Shown here: one piece after another, positions 34,982 through 47,585 of the stretch
How the letters are laid out: each line of letters starts with the position of its first letter
Numbering within the stretch: the stretch's first letter is position 1
Origin: Asterias amurensis
Lineage: Eukaryota; Echinodermata; Asteroidea; Forcipulatida; Asteriidae
DNA: 64,000 bases
Direction of reading: 5' to 3'
Assembly (NCBI RefSeq): GCF_032118995.1
Contig: NC_092665.1
Span: 3,384,001-3,448,000 of the forward strand
Notes under the pieces: model-generated
Told to the model about the DNA's origin: nothing
The model's input: the letters and a program-made list of their open reading frames with translations, nothing else
Database searches by the model: none
Translations under genes and position numbers: made by a program

Positions 34982-37900
34982 TCAATGCTCATTATAGCCG
35001 TACATCTCAAGCTTCTCCTCAAGAAATTCATCGGTTAGATTGTGTCTTGTAATAATCCCAAGGATCTGTAACATTGAAAGGAATTCAAAAAAATGTATAT
35101 ACATGTACATGTATAACATAGAAATATGTTTTTGATAACTTTGAAATTGTCACATTTTCGGTGGACAATTTGGTACATTGAACGGGAAGCGTTAAAGAGG
35201 TCCTCCAGAAAAAGTAACAATTATGACTTATATCTCATAAATATGATCTTGTACAAGTTTAGCATTCGTACCAATTATGTCATTGATGAGATATAGAAGT
35301 CGACCAACCAAAAAAGGTATTTTTTGGATGAGCCAAACAACAAAGGGTCAACTTTGAATCTGAAATCTAAATGGGTTGCTGTCTACACTAAAGGGGCTGG
35401 AATAGTACTAAGGTCTATTCTGAGTTAGGTCACTTAATGGTTTGATAAATGATTTCCATGTGACCTTCTATCCTCCCATCAAAATGACAAGAATCAAAAC
35501 AAACATTTGAATTTATACCATGCCCAATATGTGGCAGGGGGTGCCCCCCCCCCACCCCAGTGTCCCATACTTTAACGCACTCTTTTTCTCTTGCACAGAA
35601 GAACCCCCCTACCCCACGACAAAACAAAATACAAAAAACATCTTAAGAATTCCTGAGGACAAGGGCAGTAGGGGATACACCGTGCCACACTATGAGCACC
35701 AAATTCCAGATAGAATGAAAATTGTTTCTTTGTTACACCTACCTCTCCACTGCTGTTGGTAACCATGAGGTGTCGTAGGCCCATAGTACGAAAGATATTA
35801 AACACTTTGGAGACCGGCGTTTCAGGTGAGACTGTATTAGGGCAGGGGTTCATGTATTTCGTCACGTCCTGAAAAAGATCAACAATCAAAAACCGGTTTT
35901 GAAAATATGAAACAAGAATTCAAAACTCTCTTGGTTTGAAAGTTGGGTTGAGTAAAGACCAATGAAGAATAATTGTCCTCTCATACCTCAGTTATAATAT
36001 CACAGAAGTTCGTTCTAAGTAGAATTTTTGCATCCATCAATGACATCAGCAGTAGAGTTCTAGTCATGGCACCTATGTGCTGTGAGCAAGGCACTTGAGC
36101 AAGGCACTTAACAATGAATGCTTCATAAAAAGTTGGGAAGGTAGTGCATTCTGCTCTACCAGCCAGGCTCCCCATGCATACACCCTTACAGACTGTGAAG
36201 GGGGGTAACCTTGTTTCAGCCCCAGGAGTAGGTGGCAACATGTCCCTGCTGACAGTTGATTTGGGTCTACAGCCCAAATCAGTTAAGTGTAGCTCTCACC
36301 TTAAAGTTGCCGTCTGGCTTTGTGATGCTAGGCAAATTTTATGTAAATTTTCAAAAGGGTGTAATAGCGCAGAAGGGAACCAGTGATGCTGTAGCGAAAT
36401 GGCAGCAGGCGATGGAAGTGCTTGATAGGGTACCAATGGCTGACAAGACTTCAACAAAAAAAAAAAAAAATAGGGACACCGCCAACATAGGACTAGATAG
36501 CTCAGTTGGTAGAGGCGGCACATTAATCCGGAGGTCGTTGGTTCCAATCCCACTCTAGTCAATTCTTTGTCCAACCCCGAAAATCATAATATAAAAAAAA
36601 TACATTTTTTTTTAACCTTTAAGCTGAAAATACAGCATAGGATGGGTCTGCCACTCACCATAATCATATTGAGATTAACAGCATCAACATCAATGTCATA
36701 AATATCTGGATATCTGGGATAGTCTTCAGTCAGCTCACTGTAGGACAGTTCGGTCTGGGCTGTACTCTGCAGATAATAACAAATTTCATTCTGGTTACTG
36801 GACAATTTCCTATTTAAGTCTTTCAAAAAGACTCTGCTAGGGTTGAAACGCAAATCCATTAAACATTTTTTTGCATTTATACCACAGGTCGTTTCGGTTG
36901 GTTAAGTGTGCAAAATGTAATACTTTTCCCTGAGCGTTTTTTTTTAAGGCCCACTTCCCCCAACCCTGCCTATAGTGTAGCCCCTATAAGCACCGAATTA
37001 CAGCTATTAGCTTGTAATGCCTTGATTTCAAGTGTAGTTCTGCTGTCTATTCATGCACAGGAGCCCTCAATTATTGCCATGATGCAAATTGACAAAATCA
37101 ACATTTTTATTTCATAGTTTTGCGCTCATGATAACGTCGATCAGTGCAGACATCCCCCTTAATGTTTAGAATGTTTTGCAACTAACCGATGTATCTTCAG
37201 GGTAGCAGATATTTTTCTTCAATAACATCACTAGATGACTCCGCAGTATGACCCCATGAAAGGTCAAAGGTCGATATTCATTTAGCTCGTTGTTTCTGTC
37301 TAAGCTGTCCATGTCCGATATCCAGCCGGGGTAGGCACTAGGATTGGTTCTGATGATAAAGTAAAAATAATAAATGCTAATCATTATTTCAAAACTGTCT
37401 TAATTCTAATAATAATAACAAATAAAAAAGTGGTTTCTTTTACATAGCGGCGGGGTATAGTGCTCATAACCGTCACTCTGTGACGCTCAATACGCTTTAA
37501 CATTCAGTATTTTTCCTGCAAGGTGAGGATGTTCGACTACATTTGAATAGAGAGGTCTACTCCTTTTACATAGCACCATGTAAATGGTTTAAAAGGTGCT
37601 GTGGCACAATATGCAGCCAATCAAACCAGTAACACTGGGGTAAACCCCTACTGTAGGATGTCACGGCCGAGTGGTTTAGAACGTCAGATTCAAGTTCTGG
37701 TAGTCAAACCATCAAAGTACAGGTTTGAATCATGGCCATAACACTTGTGTCCTTGAGCAAGATGCTTTTTTATAAATGCTTCTCTTCACCCAGGGGTATT
37801 AATGGGTACCTATACGAGGGTAGAGGTTGATATTGTGCTTGAAAAGGCCACATCCGCCCGAGGCTGTGTGACTACCGGGGGAGCTGAGAAAGATTAAGGG

Positions 37901-40900
37901 AATGTCATTGGCTTAATGACCAGGGAAGTAATCAGCTCAAAATAGCATTACTTTGAAGCATCTTTCAAATTTTGCCATGCCAAATCCTTGCATTTCTTTA
38001 CTCTCTATTTCGTTATTTAGGATAGTTGTCATAAACTGTGTCATTCTTAAATCCTTGGAACCCACTTATTTTGGCTGCATAATTTTCAAGAAGCTAGTGA
38101 AATAAACTTTCATGAATTTTTTGTATTGGTACAAACTTTTTCAGAAACATTTTGGTTGTCTTTTGTTGGTATTTCGTTGGGGTGTAGATTTAATTGGTCA
38201 TCACCTGAGAGAGATTCGATCCCAGTCCTCTGGCGTCTCCGTCCCGCCATCCTGAAGACTGTGGGATAGACTGTGTGGACTTCCTGAAGCTACACGATTC
38301 AACTGGTTGACTCGGTGCAACTCTACTGAGCGTATCGAGGATGCTCTTTGCCTTTGTTCGTCACATCGAGATAAGGTACTGTTTCTCTAAAATAAAATAA
38401 AGGTTTTTTTTCCTTCAAATTAAAGGATCAAAGCTTTTGCAAGGTGTAAAACATTTACACATGGGGTTGGCTCAGTGGTTTCTTTCCCTGTCTTTGGCAA
38501 ACTGCAAATCGCAAACCAAAAACTGACCTTATAAATCATATTTCTGCTGACAATGTTAGCGTCGGCTCCGTCTTGGGCTGATGGTCCTCTTGGTGGAATG
38601 TTTTCTGTTACTACGGGGTAAGCGTGATGTTTGGTGGTTCGAAGGATACTGATGACTGATCTGGCTCGGGTGTGAGGGTAGATGTAGGTTAGATGGGTCT
38701 CCATGATCTGATGAGCTCGTAATCTACACAAAGATAGTCGAGAGTGGAAATACAGTATGGAATTTAGTAAATAGAAAATACACCTGTTGCACTTTGGAAA
38801 GATGTGTCAGACACAAATAAAACCTCGACATTCAAGATGTCAACATCCTAAATATACATACAAATCTACTAACTGCAGCTTCAGCCAGTCGCACCATGTA
38901 TAAATCTCTTTCGGGCAGTGTTTGATTAACTGAAGCTTTAAGATGTGAATGACTTTTTGAGATTCAAATTTCTGCAGTGTAAGTTTGTGAATGGTGCAGC
39001 CAGAGATGTGGTTGGTACCCGCTTGTGCATGAACCTCTCTAAAGCGTAGATGGTTAACTGTGACATTTTGTGTTTTCTCAACAAGTAGACACTACATTCA
39101 TCTGAACTTTTCAAAGGTGACTTTTATTGTATCTTTATTGATAATTTGGCCTATAAATAAAACAGAAACCAAAATCTTGCACCCTACCTCTAATTACAGA
39201 GTACCAATTGGGTTGACGGATTCCTACCTTTCTGTTTTCTTGAGAGGTTCCCATCCCAGCAATGGGACTGCTTTCAATTCAACATGAATGTCATAAAGAC
39301 CATTGTTGAATAAATCACCAGACCATTTGGCAACCTGAACAATAAAATACCAGGACAACTGTTGGTTATTTAAGGGGCTCTGTCGTCATGATCAAAGCTG
39401 GCCAGTTGCTGTCCATGGAATTATGAACTCTCAACCAGTTCCATGCACTGAACGCGAGCTCTCCATAGACATGATATGGAGAGAAGGCATGCGAGTGCAG
39501 TAACTGGGTTTGAGTGTATAACTCCATGTGTGGTGATAATAAAAATTTGGGGTAACAAAGACAAGATGACTGGTTAAAAGCGGAATTTGCATCTGGTCTG
39601 TTTCCCGGTGCTCTACCAACTGTGCTATCTAGCCCTAATGTTTGCGGTCTCCCTATTTTGTCGACATCTTTATTTGGGGGTGCATGTTAGAAGCCATTCA
39701 ACCTGTAACCGCCGCTCGAGACTGGGACTCGAACCAACTTTCTGCTGATCAGCAACGTCAGAATGTGAGATCAGGGTGCTGGCCAGCTTCATTATGACGA
39801 GCCAAGCAAAGAAGGTGCCAAGAAGTACCAGGGCCAAATTTCATAGACCTGCTTAAGCTTAAAAACTAGCTAAACAAAACAAAATCGTGCTTACCAGAAT
39901 AAAGTTACCAGCCAAAATACCATGTCAAGTGTACAATCTGTAACTAGTATCCTGCTTTTTTTTTCTTAACAGAAAGTTGCTAAGCATAATTCTACGCTTA
40001 AGCAGCTTTATGAAATTGGGCTCTGAGATAATTAGATGGGCACTGATATTTTCCAAACAGGATGATCTACTTCATGAGATTCAAAAGTGATGCTGTGATT
40101 TGATTGGATGAATTCAAGCTTACCATGAGTGTGACCATGATGGGTAGTCCGTAGCTAATCTCATTGGTCGATTCGATTAGTATGACGGTCAGGCTGATGG
40201 TCATCCGGACCACTCCACCGAGGAATGATGCCGCTCCGATCAACGCAAAGGTACCAGAGTAGATGTTGCTGATCGCTGCGTAACCTGTGTATCTAACAAA
40301 GACATTGAGACAAGTGATGTTGCTGTTAGGGATTGATCGCCAGTATAGTCAAAAGTTTGAGACCAATTAAAAACTCCAACAAGAATAGACCACATTTGAC
40401 TGGTTTCAGACACTATAAACAACATTCAAACTGTCCTAAATCACTCTACCCTCCCCATAGTCAAAGGGTTCATAGATGTAGCAGAGACACACTTACTGAT
40501 TTAAGACACTGCCGACAATTCTACCATACGCTGCTCCACACAGTAAACAGGGTACAAACAGACCACTAGGTACCATAGCACCGTACGTCCAGCATGCTAG
40601 CAGGAAGAATAATCCAAAGAAAATCCCAAGAGATTGCAAGCTAAACCTCCCTGTAAGATGAGAACAAAAGTCAAACCGTGTGAAACAGGAATTACATGGA
40701 AATAACAGGTGAGAGTTGCCAGACGAAAAAGGTTGTGTTATTTTAGCCTCTTCCTGTAATGCTGATTTTGTAAAGCTGACCCTTGTGAGATTACAACAAA
40801 ATTAAATTGTTTGGAAAAGGAATAACATGGAAATAACAGGTGAGAGTTGATAAATGAAAAGGTTGTGTTGTTTAGCCGCTTCCCTGTAATGGTCAATCTC

Positions 40901-43900
40901 TGCACAGCTATTTAACTGTTTCCATACCCTGCGTTCTTTTGTACTCTGGGGAAAATCAAATCTCATTTTCCCATCCTGGATAAAACGTTTCCTACCTGCT
41001 TCATGGAAGAGTTCTTTAATAGCAACTTCTTGTGAGTTGAAGAATAGCGTTGCCATGTCGTTATAGTATCCATCTGGGCAAAAGAACGTCCGCTCTGTTC
41101 CGTTTCCTTGAGCGGCTGTTAGAAAAATGGCGTCTGTAGTTCCCTTAAAAGACAACCGAAAAAGAAACATTAAAGAGACTAGAATTAGCTCAATGGTTTG
41201 GTCAGCGGCTTCTTTCTATGTCTTTCACCTCTTTAAATCCCATCTCTGACCGGAGCCTTGTGGATTGGGTCTTCAGTCCCTGTCATATGGCGTGAGGGTT
41301 CCCCCTTTGGGGTTTTCCTCCCACATCTAAAACTGAACATTTTCTTCTCAACTTATCCCATTATTGGTCCCATTTGTGCTGCTGGCGTGTCATAAAATAT
41401 TAATAATAAATTCAGTTGTGTGATGCACTCATTTTTAAGTGAATACAGAGTTCTTATAAAAGTGGACAGAAATACCAGTGTCTTTTCCTTTCAAATAAAA
41501 AAATGTGAATTCTCAACTTACATTGTTTGCTGGGATTTTCTTACACTGTCCAAGAGTCATGGCAGCAATGAACGCAACCGATGCTGTTACCATGACGATG
41601 AGAATTGCTTCTAAAACCCTACAAAATTAAATAAATTTAACAGCCATTTAGAATCCTAAAATCATCATATAAACTTGATTATATTAATAAACTTTTTAAA
41701 ATTTTACCAATTCTTCACCTTTTAAACTTTTTACTTGCACCGAGATGTTTCATTCGATAGATCGTCAGCTTAGTGTTCAGGTAGTTGAAGAGCGCCCCCA
41801 AGAGGCCACCGAAAAATCCCATGATGATGAAGACAAGCAGATCAAGCGCAGTCCAGAGATTGCAGCTCCCTTTATCATCAGCGTCGCACTAGTTCAAATA
41901 AAAACCCAAAAGTATACAAGAAATTCCTCTAGAAACATAAGTAAAATAATCTGATATTTATACCAGTGCCCAATTTTAAAGAGCTGCAAAAATATTGCTT
42001 AATAATTTTCTGCTTAGCAGTAGTGTACAGGATACCAGTCAGAAACTGTACGTGTGACATGGTAGTTTGTCTGGTAAAATTGTTCTGGTAAGCACAACTT
42101 TGCTGTGCTGAGCTCCTTTGTTGTGCTTAAGCAGCTTTATGGAATCTTACCCAACAGAAACCGCAAACCAGCCAAAATTGCATGTATTTGCTAGGCAGAC
42201 AAAATTACTAGCCTTACAAAGCCTTCCTATGTTATTACTCACCCTGTCAAAGAGTCCAAAGTCAATGAGGCCAGTCTGGTCCAGAGCTCCCCATTGCTGG
42301 TAGTCCAATCCAGATAGCATAAAATTCAACGTGAAGGTGGCACACATTGCACAGAAAAACTGAACAATTAAACACAAACAACAAACATCTAGTGTGCAAC
42401 TGCAATGAACTAGTCTCTACGACGTTTCCAGGCCAAAATAGTGAAATAGTGATATGGCATTAAAGACAATGGAGGCTATGCATAATTGACTCACTTGGTG
42501 TATCTCAACATATGCATAAAATAACCAACCTGTGAAAATTTGAGCTCAACCAGTCATCATCGAAGTTGAGAGATAATAGTGAAAGAAAAAAACACCCTTG
42601 TCACACGAGGTTGTGTGCTTTGAGATGCTTGATTTCGCGACCTCAAATTCTAAATCTGAGGTCTCAAAATCAAATTCGTGGAAAATTACTTCTTGCTCGA
42701 AAACTACTCCACTTCAGAGAGAGCCGTTTCTCACAATGTTTTGTACTATCAACCTCTCCCCATTACTCGTCAAGTAAGGTTTTATGCTAATAAATATTTT
42801 GAGTAATTACCAATAGTGTCCACCGCCTTTAAAGCGTAGACAAACTGAAACATCAATAGAAATGGAATTGGTTAAACAGCAAACCTGAAGTCACAAGTTT
42901 CGTAACTGTTTAGGAAAATAAACAGCGGGTCTAGTTGACCAGACTTGGGCCCTGGTGTTGTCAGCAGCAGAGTGTGGGTTTGATACTCAATCTTGACACT
43001 TGTTCCTTTGAGCAAGGCACTTATAAATCAAACGGAAGGGTAGTGCATTCTGCTCTACTAGCCAGGCTCCTAGTGGATGATACCCATGTATCCTTACCGA
43101 CTGTGAAGGGGATAAGCCTGTTTCGGCCCAGGAGTAGGTGGTAACGTGCCCCGACAAAGAAAACTATATAATATGAAATAATATTTTAAAAAACAAAATG
43201 CACAACCCTAGCCTGTGATGGTGAAGATGAACTTACCGTCCTCCATGTGAGTGCCTGGTTCCAGAATGATGAACCTTCCTCTAAGCTGAAGAGAACACCT
43301 CCAATTGGAGCACCAAATGCAGCTGAGTACAGAATGTTCAATCCAAGTATGGAATTAATTAGTGAAGAGTTCATTTTTTGGCAATCTGACTTTTGCACAG
43401 TGGGGGGGGGGGGGGGGGGGGTTGAGAAGGGTTAGTAGTCCCCCTGATCGAACCCCAACCATCCAACTATTATTGCACATAACTGAGTATTTACCTGCCA
43501 CACCTGCTGCAGCTCCACCAGAGACAAAGTCACGTTTATCCCTGGAATCAAAATATATAAAAAATCAATCAGACAAACACACTGCAACATGAACAAAACA
43601 GCATCGGAGACACTTGCCAAAGTTCACACAATGACCATTTTGAGAAAACTCTCCAATTAACCTAGCTGGTACTCTTGACCAAAAGCTTATCACTGGCTTC
43701 GGCAGCAAAGGTCATCAAGTGAACTTGGGGTTAAATGGCACTTCTTTGACTATAGACAATTATTAGTTTTCACATATCTTGGAATATTTTGGGGAATCTT
43801 GAGTTTCCAACTTGCAAAATTTCTCAGGTGGTTTGAAGAGAAGTAGGCGGAGCAGTTAAGGACTGTTGAAGGCAAAAGGGTTAAAACCTAAAAAATTACA

Positions 43901-46900
43901 TTAATTGTCTACTAGCCCATAGTCTGCTATTTTGAGAGTCAGAAAGATATGTGGGAGGAAAAGCCAAAATGGGGGAAACCCATGCAATCTGATAGACACT
44001 GAAAACCTGATCAACATGTAAGGCTTTGGTCTGAAGTAGGATTCGAACCGGGGTCCACAGAGGTGAAAGGCAGGGAAAGAATTCACCGCCGAGCTAACCT
44101 GGTCCCTGTATGTCGCAACTCTTGACACATAGGGAAACCAAACTTCAAAATGGCACAACCGTTAATACCTCAGGTATATTGGGTCAATCTGAATATCCAC
44201 CACACATCACCTACCTATCTGTCCTGAAATATGGAAACTTGAAGTTGAGTTTACTGAATGTAATACTCTGGAATTGGGGTATGCCAGCACCAACTATTGC
44301 ACCGCTGTGGATCATGGGCCCTTCCTTGCCGACAAATAACCCTAAAATAAAATAATTGATAAATATGTCTACGAATTTAAGCACTCAGAAAGTTCTCAAT
44401 AACAAGTGTGTCCCAAAGAAAAACACCCAACACATACTTTGAATTTATTGGTTACTTTTGTCATGTAGGTTTTTTATAGAACTTTTGATGTTTAAAACTA
44501 AGGGCTCTAGAACTTAAATTTCAGTACTTGGGTGTTCTAGAATTTGTGATTTTTAGAACTTGTGGTTCTAGAACTTGCCAGTTTTAGAACCTGGAGTTTA
44601 AGAATTTGTGATTTTTAGCACTTTGAAGTTAAAGTTTAACGCTTGGGACTCAAGAACTTGTGGGACTTTTACTTTAGGGGTACAGCACTTTGGAGTCCTA
44701 GAACTTAAAAGTTTTAGAACTTGGGCCAATAAGCGCTCTTCAGAGAAGTTCCATGGTTTTTTTGCCAGCAGTTTTTTACAAGAAAATGGTCTTTGATACA
44801 ATCTTCAACAAGGTTTTTAGACTTACCACCAGCGACGCTAAATAGCACCCCAACAGCTTTGGCTACTAGTGTCTTGAGTCTCACAACGTGTGGTACCTTT
44901 ATGCCATTCAGGTAGCACTTTATTTCCGGTATTCCTGATCCTCCTGCAATAGGCTACAAAACAAGGTAATTCATTCATATACCATACACAAATTCTTGTC
45001 ATTTGATTGGTGGAAGGGATTACACCAACATTACTATACAACCTTAAGAAATTCAAAACAAGTTTAGGAAACAGTTTTACCTCAAATGCAACAAGTACAC
45101 TTGCAATCAGCACAAAGCCAGCACTAAATCCCAACAAGATTAGAAGAGACAGAACGAGGCAGCCATCTTTGCTGCATGTTAGAATAGCTGAGGTCACAGG
45201 GGTCAAGGGTTAAAGGTCACATTTCTCAAAGTAATGTAAACATGCAAACAAAAAATTACACAGGCTGTCAACTCTCATTGTTTGTTATGGGAGTCGAAAA
45301 GATTTCCTGAGGTCTTGTTTAATCCAAAGTATACCACTCAACCAAACCGTGACATTTTCAAACAGTTTGATAATATCCAGTTTGAGTGAAACACCTCCCA
45401 TTTTTTATTTCAGGGCACCTTTTGGGGCACGTTTATAACAAAACTTCGACATTATTTCAGAGGGAAATATTTCTCTGGGGGATTTGAGAATTACTACTGG
45501 TACAACTTTTGTAGTAAATGATATCTCTTGAAGGAGTCAATCTGCTTTTTCGAAGGCTTCAAGAAAGTTTCTGCTAGTGTTGAAACGTCGGGCCATTAAC
45601 TATTTTTTTCAATAAAAATAGTTAATGGTGTGACGTTTCGGCGACTAGCAGAATCTTACAATCTCTAATTCTAAACTTTTGATCAATTCCTGTAAAAAGC
45701 TGTTGTTTGTTGTAAGGATACAATCTTGAACGGTGTCGTACTTCAGTTCATTCAGCTTTTTGACAAAAAAATCAATAAAAACTGCAACCAGTCCAGTGCT
45801 AACGCCGATAAGTCCCGTTACAATCCAACGTATCAATCCAATATGGCGGCTGCCCCAGGACTCTCTTCCCTCCACCATATCTTGATATGGAGCATTATGA
45901 CAGATGTCATAGTCAAGACTCTAACGGGAAATAACAATCAATCAATCAATCAATCAAATGTCCTTTATAGAGCGCCAAAATTTTGCTCTCAGGTGCTGAG
46001 GCATCAGGGTTGAACAGTTTAGTAAGCCTGCTGGCAGTGGAACAGGTGAGCATTAAGGAGTGTCCAATGCGGTAAGTGAGCTGGCGTTCGTATCAGAATA
46101 TGCAATCAGGAAGTGAAATCTATAATCTTCTGAAATCTCTGCAAAATTACCCGTTTGTTTTGTGTATACACACTTAGGGTAGTATGAAGTTGGTTCTAGT
46201 ATTTTTGAGAAATTTTAAAGCTTTGCCAAGTGAAGAAAAATAGCATGTGTATAAAAACGTCACATCTGTTATTTTTTTTTATACATGACTTGTGCGCCAG
46301 CCCAGAAGGTACACGGTCTATACACTGCCTGTAGATGGCACACATTCTCACTGGTATTGATTCAACCAGAGAAAATTGCATTGCATTACCTCATAGTCTT
46401 TCCTTGGTAACCACTCGGTGCTCCCATGTCCTAAATCGTCAACAAGCGGCTCCTAAAAAGTGTAAACAAAATTTCACATTTAAGATTTTGTGTTTGCGTT
46501 TTGGGATATCAAGGTATACATTTTAATAAAGGCTACTCCTCACTGTGAACACGAGGTTGTGTTTATATTAAAAAAAATCATTGTCACTGTGTCACTGTGG
46601 CACTCATGCAAGAATAAGCCATAGAACATCACTGCTTTCTCTATACTGCATTAACTTATATATGTAGAACTTGAAAGACCCAGCAGTAACTGGGGCGCAG
46701 TTTGTGCAAATAAATTGACAACATTTTTTTTTACCAATTAGTGGGTCAAGTCCCAGTAACTGGGGCTCGGTACTCAATAGTCATTTTAAACATAAAATGT
46801 ATAGGGCAAATGTAAGGCTGAAAAAAGTGAAAGCAGACCAAGTAAATGGGGCTCTATACTAATTCTTTTAAATCAATAAAAGCTGCCCCTTTTTCAGTCG

Positions 46901-47197
46901 GCGCCACAGCACAAAAACAGAACTGGACATCATAACGAATGTGAAGTAAAAATTTATCTTAAATCGGGGCACTTTCACGCAGTACAAAGTCTCTGCTAGT
47001 TATTGTATTTGTATGTAGAACATTTATAACCTAAATTGTCCACTTAACAGTGCAAGGCCTAGTAGTTAGAGTTCGTAAAAACAACACATAAAACTTTACT
47101 GTACCATCTCTTCACTCGGCGGGTTGAGACTGTCCACTCTGCCCCGTGAACTGCCGCCACAGCACGGCGAGCAACACCCACGGCAAACTCCCTCCAT
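34982..47197 (-). CDS. CLCN6: Chloride/proton exchanger ClC-6, complete, 21 coding exons
   Basis: ClC-6 is a late-endosomal/lysosomal Cl-/H+ exchanger of the ClC-6/7 branch. Exons (minus): 47197-47105, 46452-46390, 45920-45722, 45187-45081, 44953-44827, 44341-44215, 43541-43495, 43322-43237, 42359-42243, 41888-41719, 41618-41522, 41143-40996, 40650-40497, 40292-40124, 39334-39228, 38723-38528, 38386-38205, 37349-37187, 36766-36659, 35868-35743, 35065-34982. They sum to 2670 nt, 889 residues plus stop, against about 869 in human. All phases agree. Visible features: Cys-rich N-terminus ([15 protein letters not shown]); selectivity motif GGSGIPE near residue 160; gating GKEGPMIH with Glu203; [11 protein letters not shown] with the proton-glutamate region at 269-270; [12 protein letters not shown]; a luminal loop with two N-G-T sequons; CBS1 ([15 protein letters not shown]) and CBS2 ([31 protein letters not shown]). 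The ending matches ClC-6 rather than ClC-7. Introns hold many SINEs and MITEs. No break was found. Confidence 0.95.
36060..36330 (+). repeat. SINE tail in a CLCN6 intron
   Basis: GCAAGGCACTTAACAATGAA, GTGCATTCTGCTCTACCAGC, GACTGTGAAGGGGGGTAACC and CCCCAGGAGTAGGTGGCAAC, the tail segment shared with 700-830 and 43,030-43,145. Confidence 0.6.
36482..36580 (+). repeat. tRNA-derived SINE head in a CLCN6 intron
   Basis: A box TAGCTCAGTTGGTAGAGG and B box GGTTCCAATCC are well spaced, with GACTAGA/TCTAGTC as a plausible acceptor-like stem. The trailing CAATTCTTTGTCCAACCCC is shared (inverted) with 1080 and 14,555. The element is antisense to CLCN6. The trailing body and copies elsewhere argue for a SINE rather than a gene for tRNA. 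Confidence 0.7.
37655..37885 (+). repeat. tRNA-Leu-like SINE in a CLCN6 intron
   Basis: CACGGCCGAGTGGTTTAGAA is a tRNA-Leu-type A-box region and CAGGTTTGAATCATGGCC a B-box region. GACACTTGTGTCC-type sequence and GAGCAAGATGC follow, as in the copy at 545. Confidence 0.65.
39590..39765 (-). repeat. tRNA-derived SINE in a CLCN6 intron
   Basis: GGTGCTCTACCAACTGTGCT followed by ATCTAGCCC is an A-box region on the minus strand. A second B-box-like GGGACTCGAACC at about 39,724 suggests two SINE pieces joined. Confidence 0.6.
39831..40024. repeat. Foldback family C, best-preserved copy
   Basis: The left end GGGCCAAATTTCATAGACCT plus GCTTAAGC pairs with GCTTAAGCAGCTTTATGAAA plus TTGGGCTC on the right. 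It lies in a CLCN6 intron. Confidence 0.8.
41170..41405 (+). repeat. tRNA-derived SINE in CLCN6 intron 11
   Basis: The TTAGCTCAATGGTTTGGTCA head, then CTGTCATATGGCGTGAGGGT, GGGTTTTCCTCCC-type blocks and an A/T-rich end (AATATTAATAATAAATT). The B box is diverged. Confidence 0.5.
41965..42150. repeat. Foldback family C, copy
   Basis: GTGCCCAATTTTAAAGAGCT at the left and AAGCAGCTTTATGGAATCTT at the right. The inner ATACCAGTCAGAAACTGTAC and GTGTGACATGGTA are shared with 34,382. It lies in CLCN6 intron 9. Confidence 0.7.
42455..42836 (+). repeat. MITE family B, near-full copy in CLCN6 intron 8
   Basis: Inner blocks GTGTATCTCAACATATGCAT, AACCTGTGAAAATTTGAGCT, CAGAGAGAGCCGTTTCTCAC and the right end GAGTAATTACCAATAGTGTC followed by CACCGCCTTTAAA. 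The left terminus is decayed (AAAGACAATGGAGGC). Confidence 0.8.
42925..43155 (+). repeat. SINE copy in CLCN6 intron 8
   Basis: TGGGTTTGATACTCAATC resembles a B-box region. TTGAGCAAGGCACTTATAAA, GTGCATTCTGCTCTACTAGC and GGAGTAGGTGGTAACGTGCC follow in the order seen in other copies. Confidence 0.6.
43920..44110 (-). repeat. tRNA-derived SINE in CLCN6 intron 6
   Basis: On the minus strand, GGTTAGCTCGGCGGTGAATT is an A-box region and GGTTCGAATCCTAC a B box. The body includes CCCATTTTGGCTTTTCCTCC. It is in sense orientation with CLCN6. Confidence 0.65.
44470..44740. repeat. Degenerate CTAGAACTTG repeats in CLCN6 intron 5
   Basis: CTAGAACTT, TTTTAGAACTTG, TAAGAATTTGTG and TCAAGAACTTGTGG recur about every 20-27 bp. 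This is a decayed short tandem repeat, not coding. Confidence 0.6.
45574..45656. repeat. Hairpin repeat (TCTGCTAGTG..CTAGCAGA)
   Basis: TCTGCTAGTGTTGAAACGTC and CCATTAACTATTTTT pair with AAAATAGTTAATGG and GACGTTTCGGCGACTAGCAG. Related single arms occur at about 36,827 and 59,452 (CTCTGCTAGGGT..). It overlaps the boundary of CLCN6 intron 3. Confidence 0.7.
45935..45957 (+). repeat. (ATCA)n microsatellite
   Basis: Five consecutive CAATCAAT-type tetramers just upstream (minus sense) of CLCN6 exon 3. Confidence 0.8.
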
Positions 47198-47218
47198 TCT
47201 CACCAACACCAACACAAA

Positions 47219-47254
47219 CTACCTTGATAATACTTCTTCAGGATTGCTACTCAT
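47219..47254 (-). promoter_or_regulatory. Upstream ORF before CLCN6
   Basis: ATG at 47,254 reads MSSNPEEVLSR and stops at 47,219, 21 bases before the CLCN6 ATG at 47,197. If the leader is transcribed unspliced, this uORF could reduce initiation at the main start. However, TCAAG/GTAGTT inside it could also be a donor of an upstream exon. Confidence 0.45.
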
Positions 47255-47511
47255 GACTGCGACTTCAAAAGGTTGAGTTTTATCTCAAACGTCGTTATCT
47301 TTGTCAACATTTCACCGGGCGGAACAAAGTTTTTGTTTTCCTTTCTGAGTTTTAGTTATACCAACTAAACTGTCAAATGATGGTGTATGATGATGTGTGT
47401 TACCAGACAAACTTTTGCAGACGATAAATCCGAAAACGCCCTCTTTTGGACAAGCAGGGAAAATGTTATAGTCACCGATAATTTCATTGGTTAACGTGCA
47501 GTGACGTAAGC

Positions 47512-47585
47512 TTTCGTATCTGTGTTTTGATTGGTCTGAGGTGATTTGGGTGCCCATCACCTCGGACCAATCAAAATACAGATAG
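47512..47585. promoter_or_regulatory. CCAAT palindrome upstream of CLCN6
   Basis: TATCTGTGTTTTGATTGGTC plus TGAGGTGA pairs with TCACCTCGGACCAATCAAAA plus TACAGATA around a short spacer. Each arm carries an ATTGG/CCAAT box in opposite orientation. It lies about 320-390 bases upstream of the CLCN6 ATG. It could be a foldback remnant or a promoter element. Confidence 0.5.

Noticed and set aside
36482..36580. Functional tRNA gene
   Set aside because: The A and B boxes are good, but the anticodon arm does not fold well and the same trailing body occurs in other copies, which fits a SINE.
38205..38386. Frameshift in CLCN6 exon 17
   Set aside because: With the nearest AG (AAACAG) the frame would break, but using the TTTTAG eight bases upstream restores phase and gives the [15 protein letters not shown] region expected for ClC-6.
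41700..41760. GC-AG intron after CLCN6 exon 10 (GGT/GCAAGT)
   Set aside because: It leaves exon 11 out of frame. The ordinary donor AAAAG/GTGAAG at 41,719 gives an Arg codon across the junction and matches the family.
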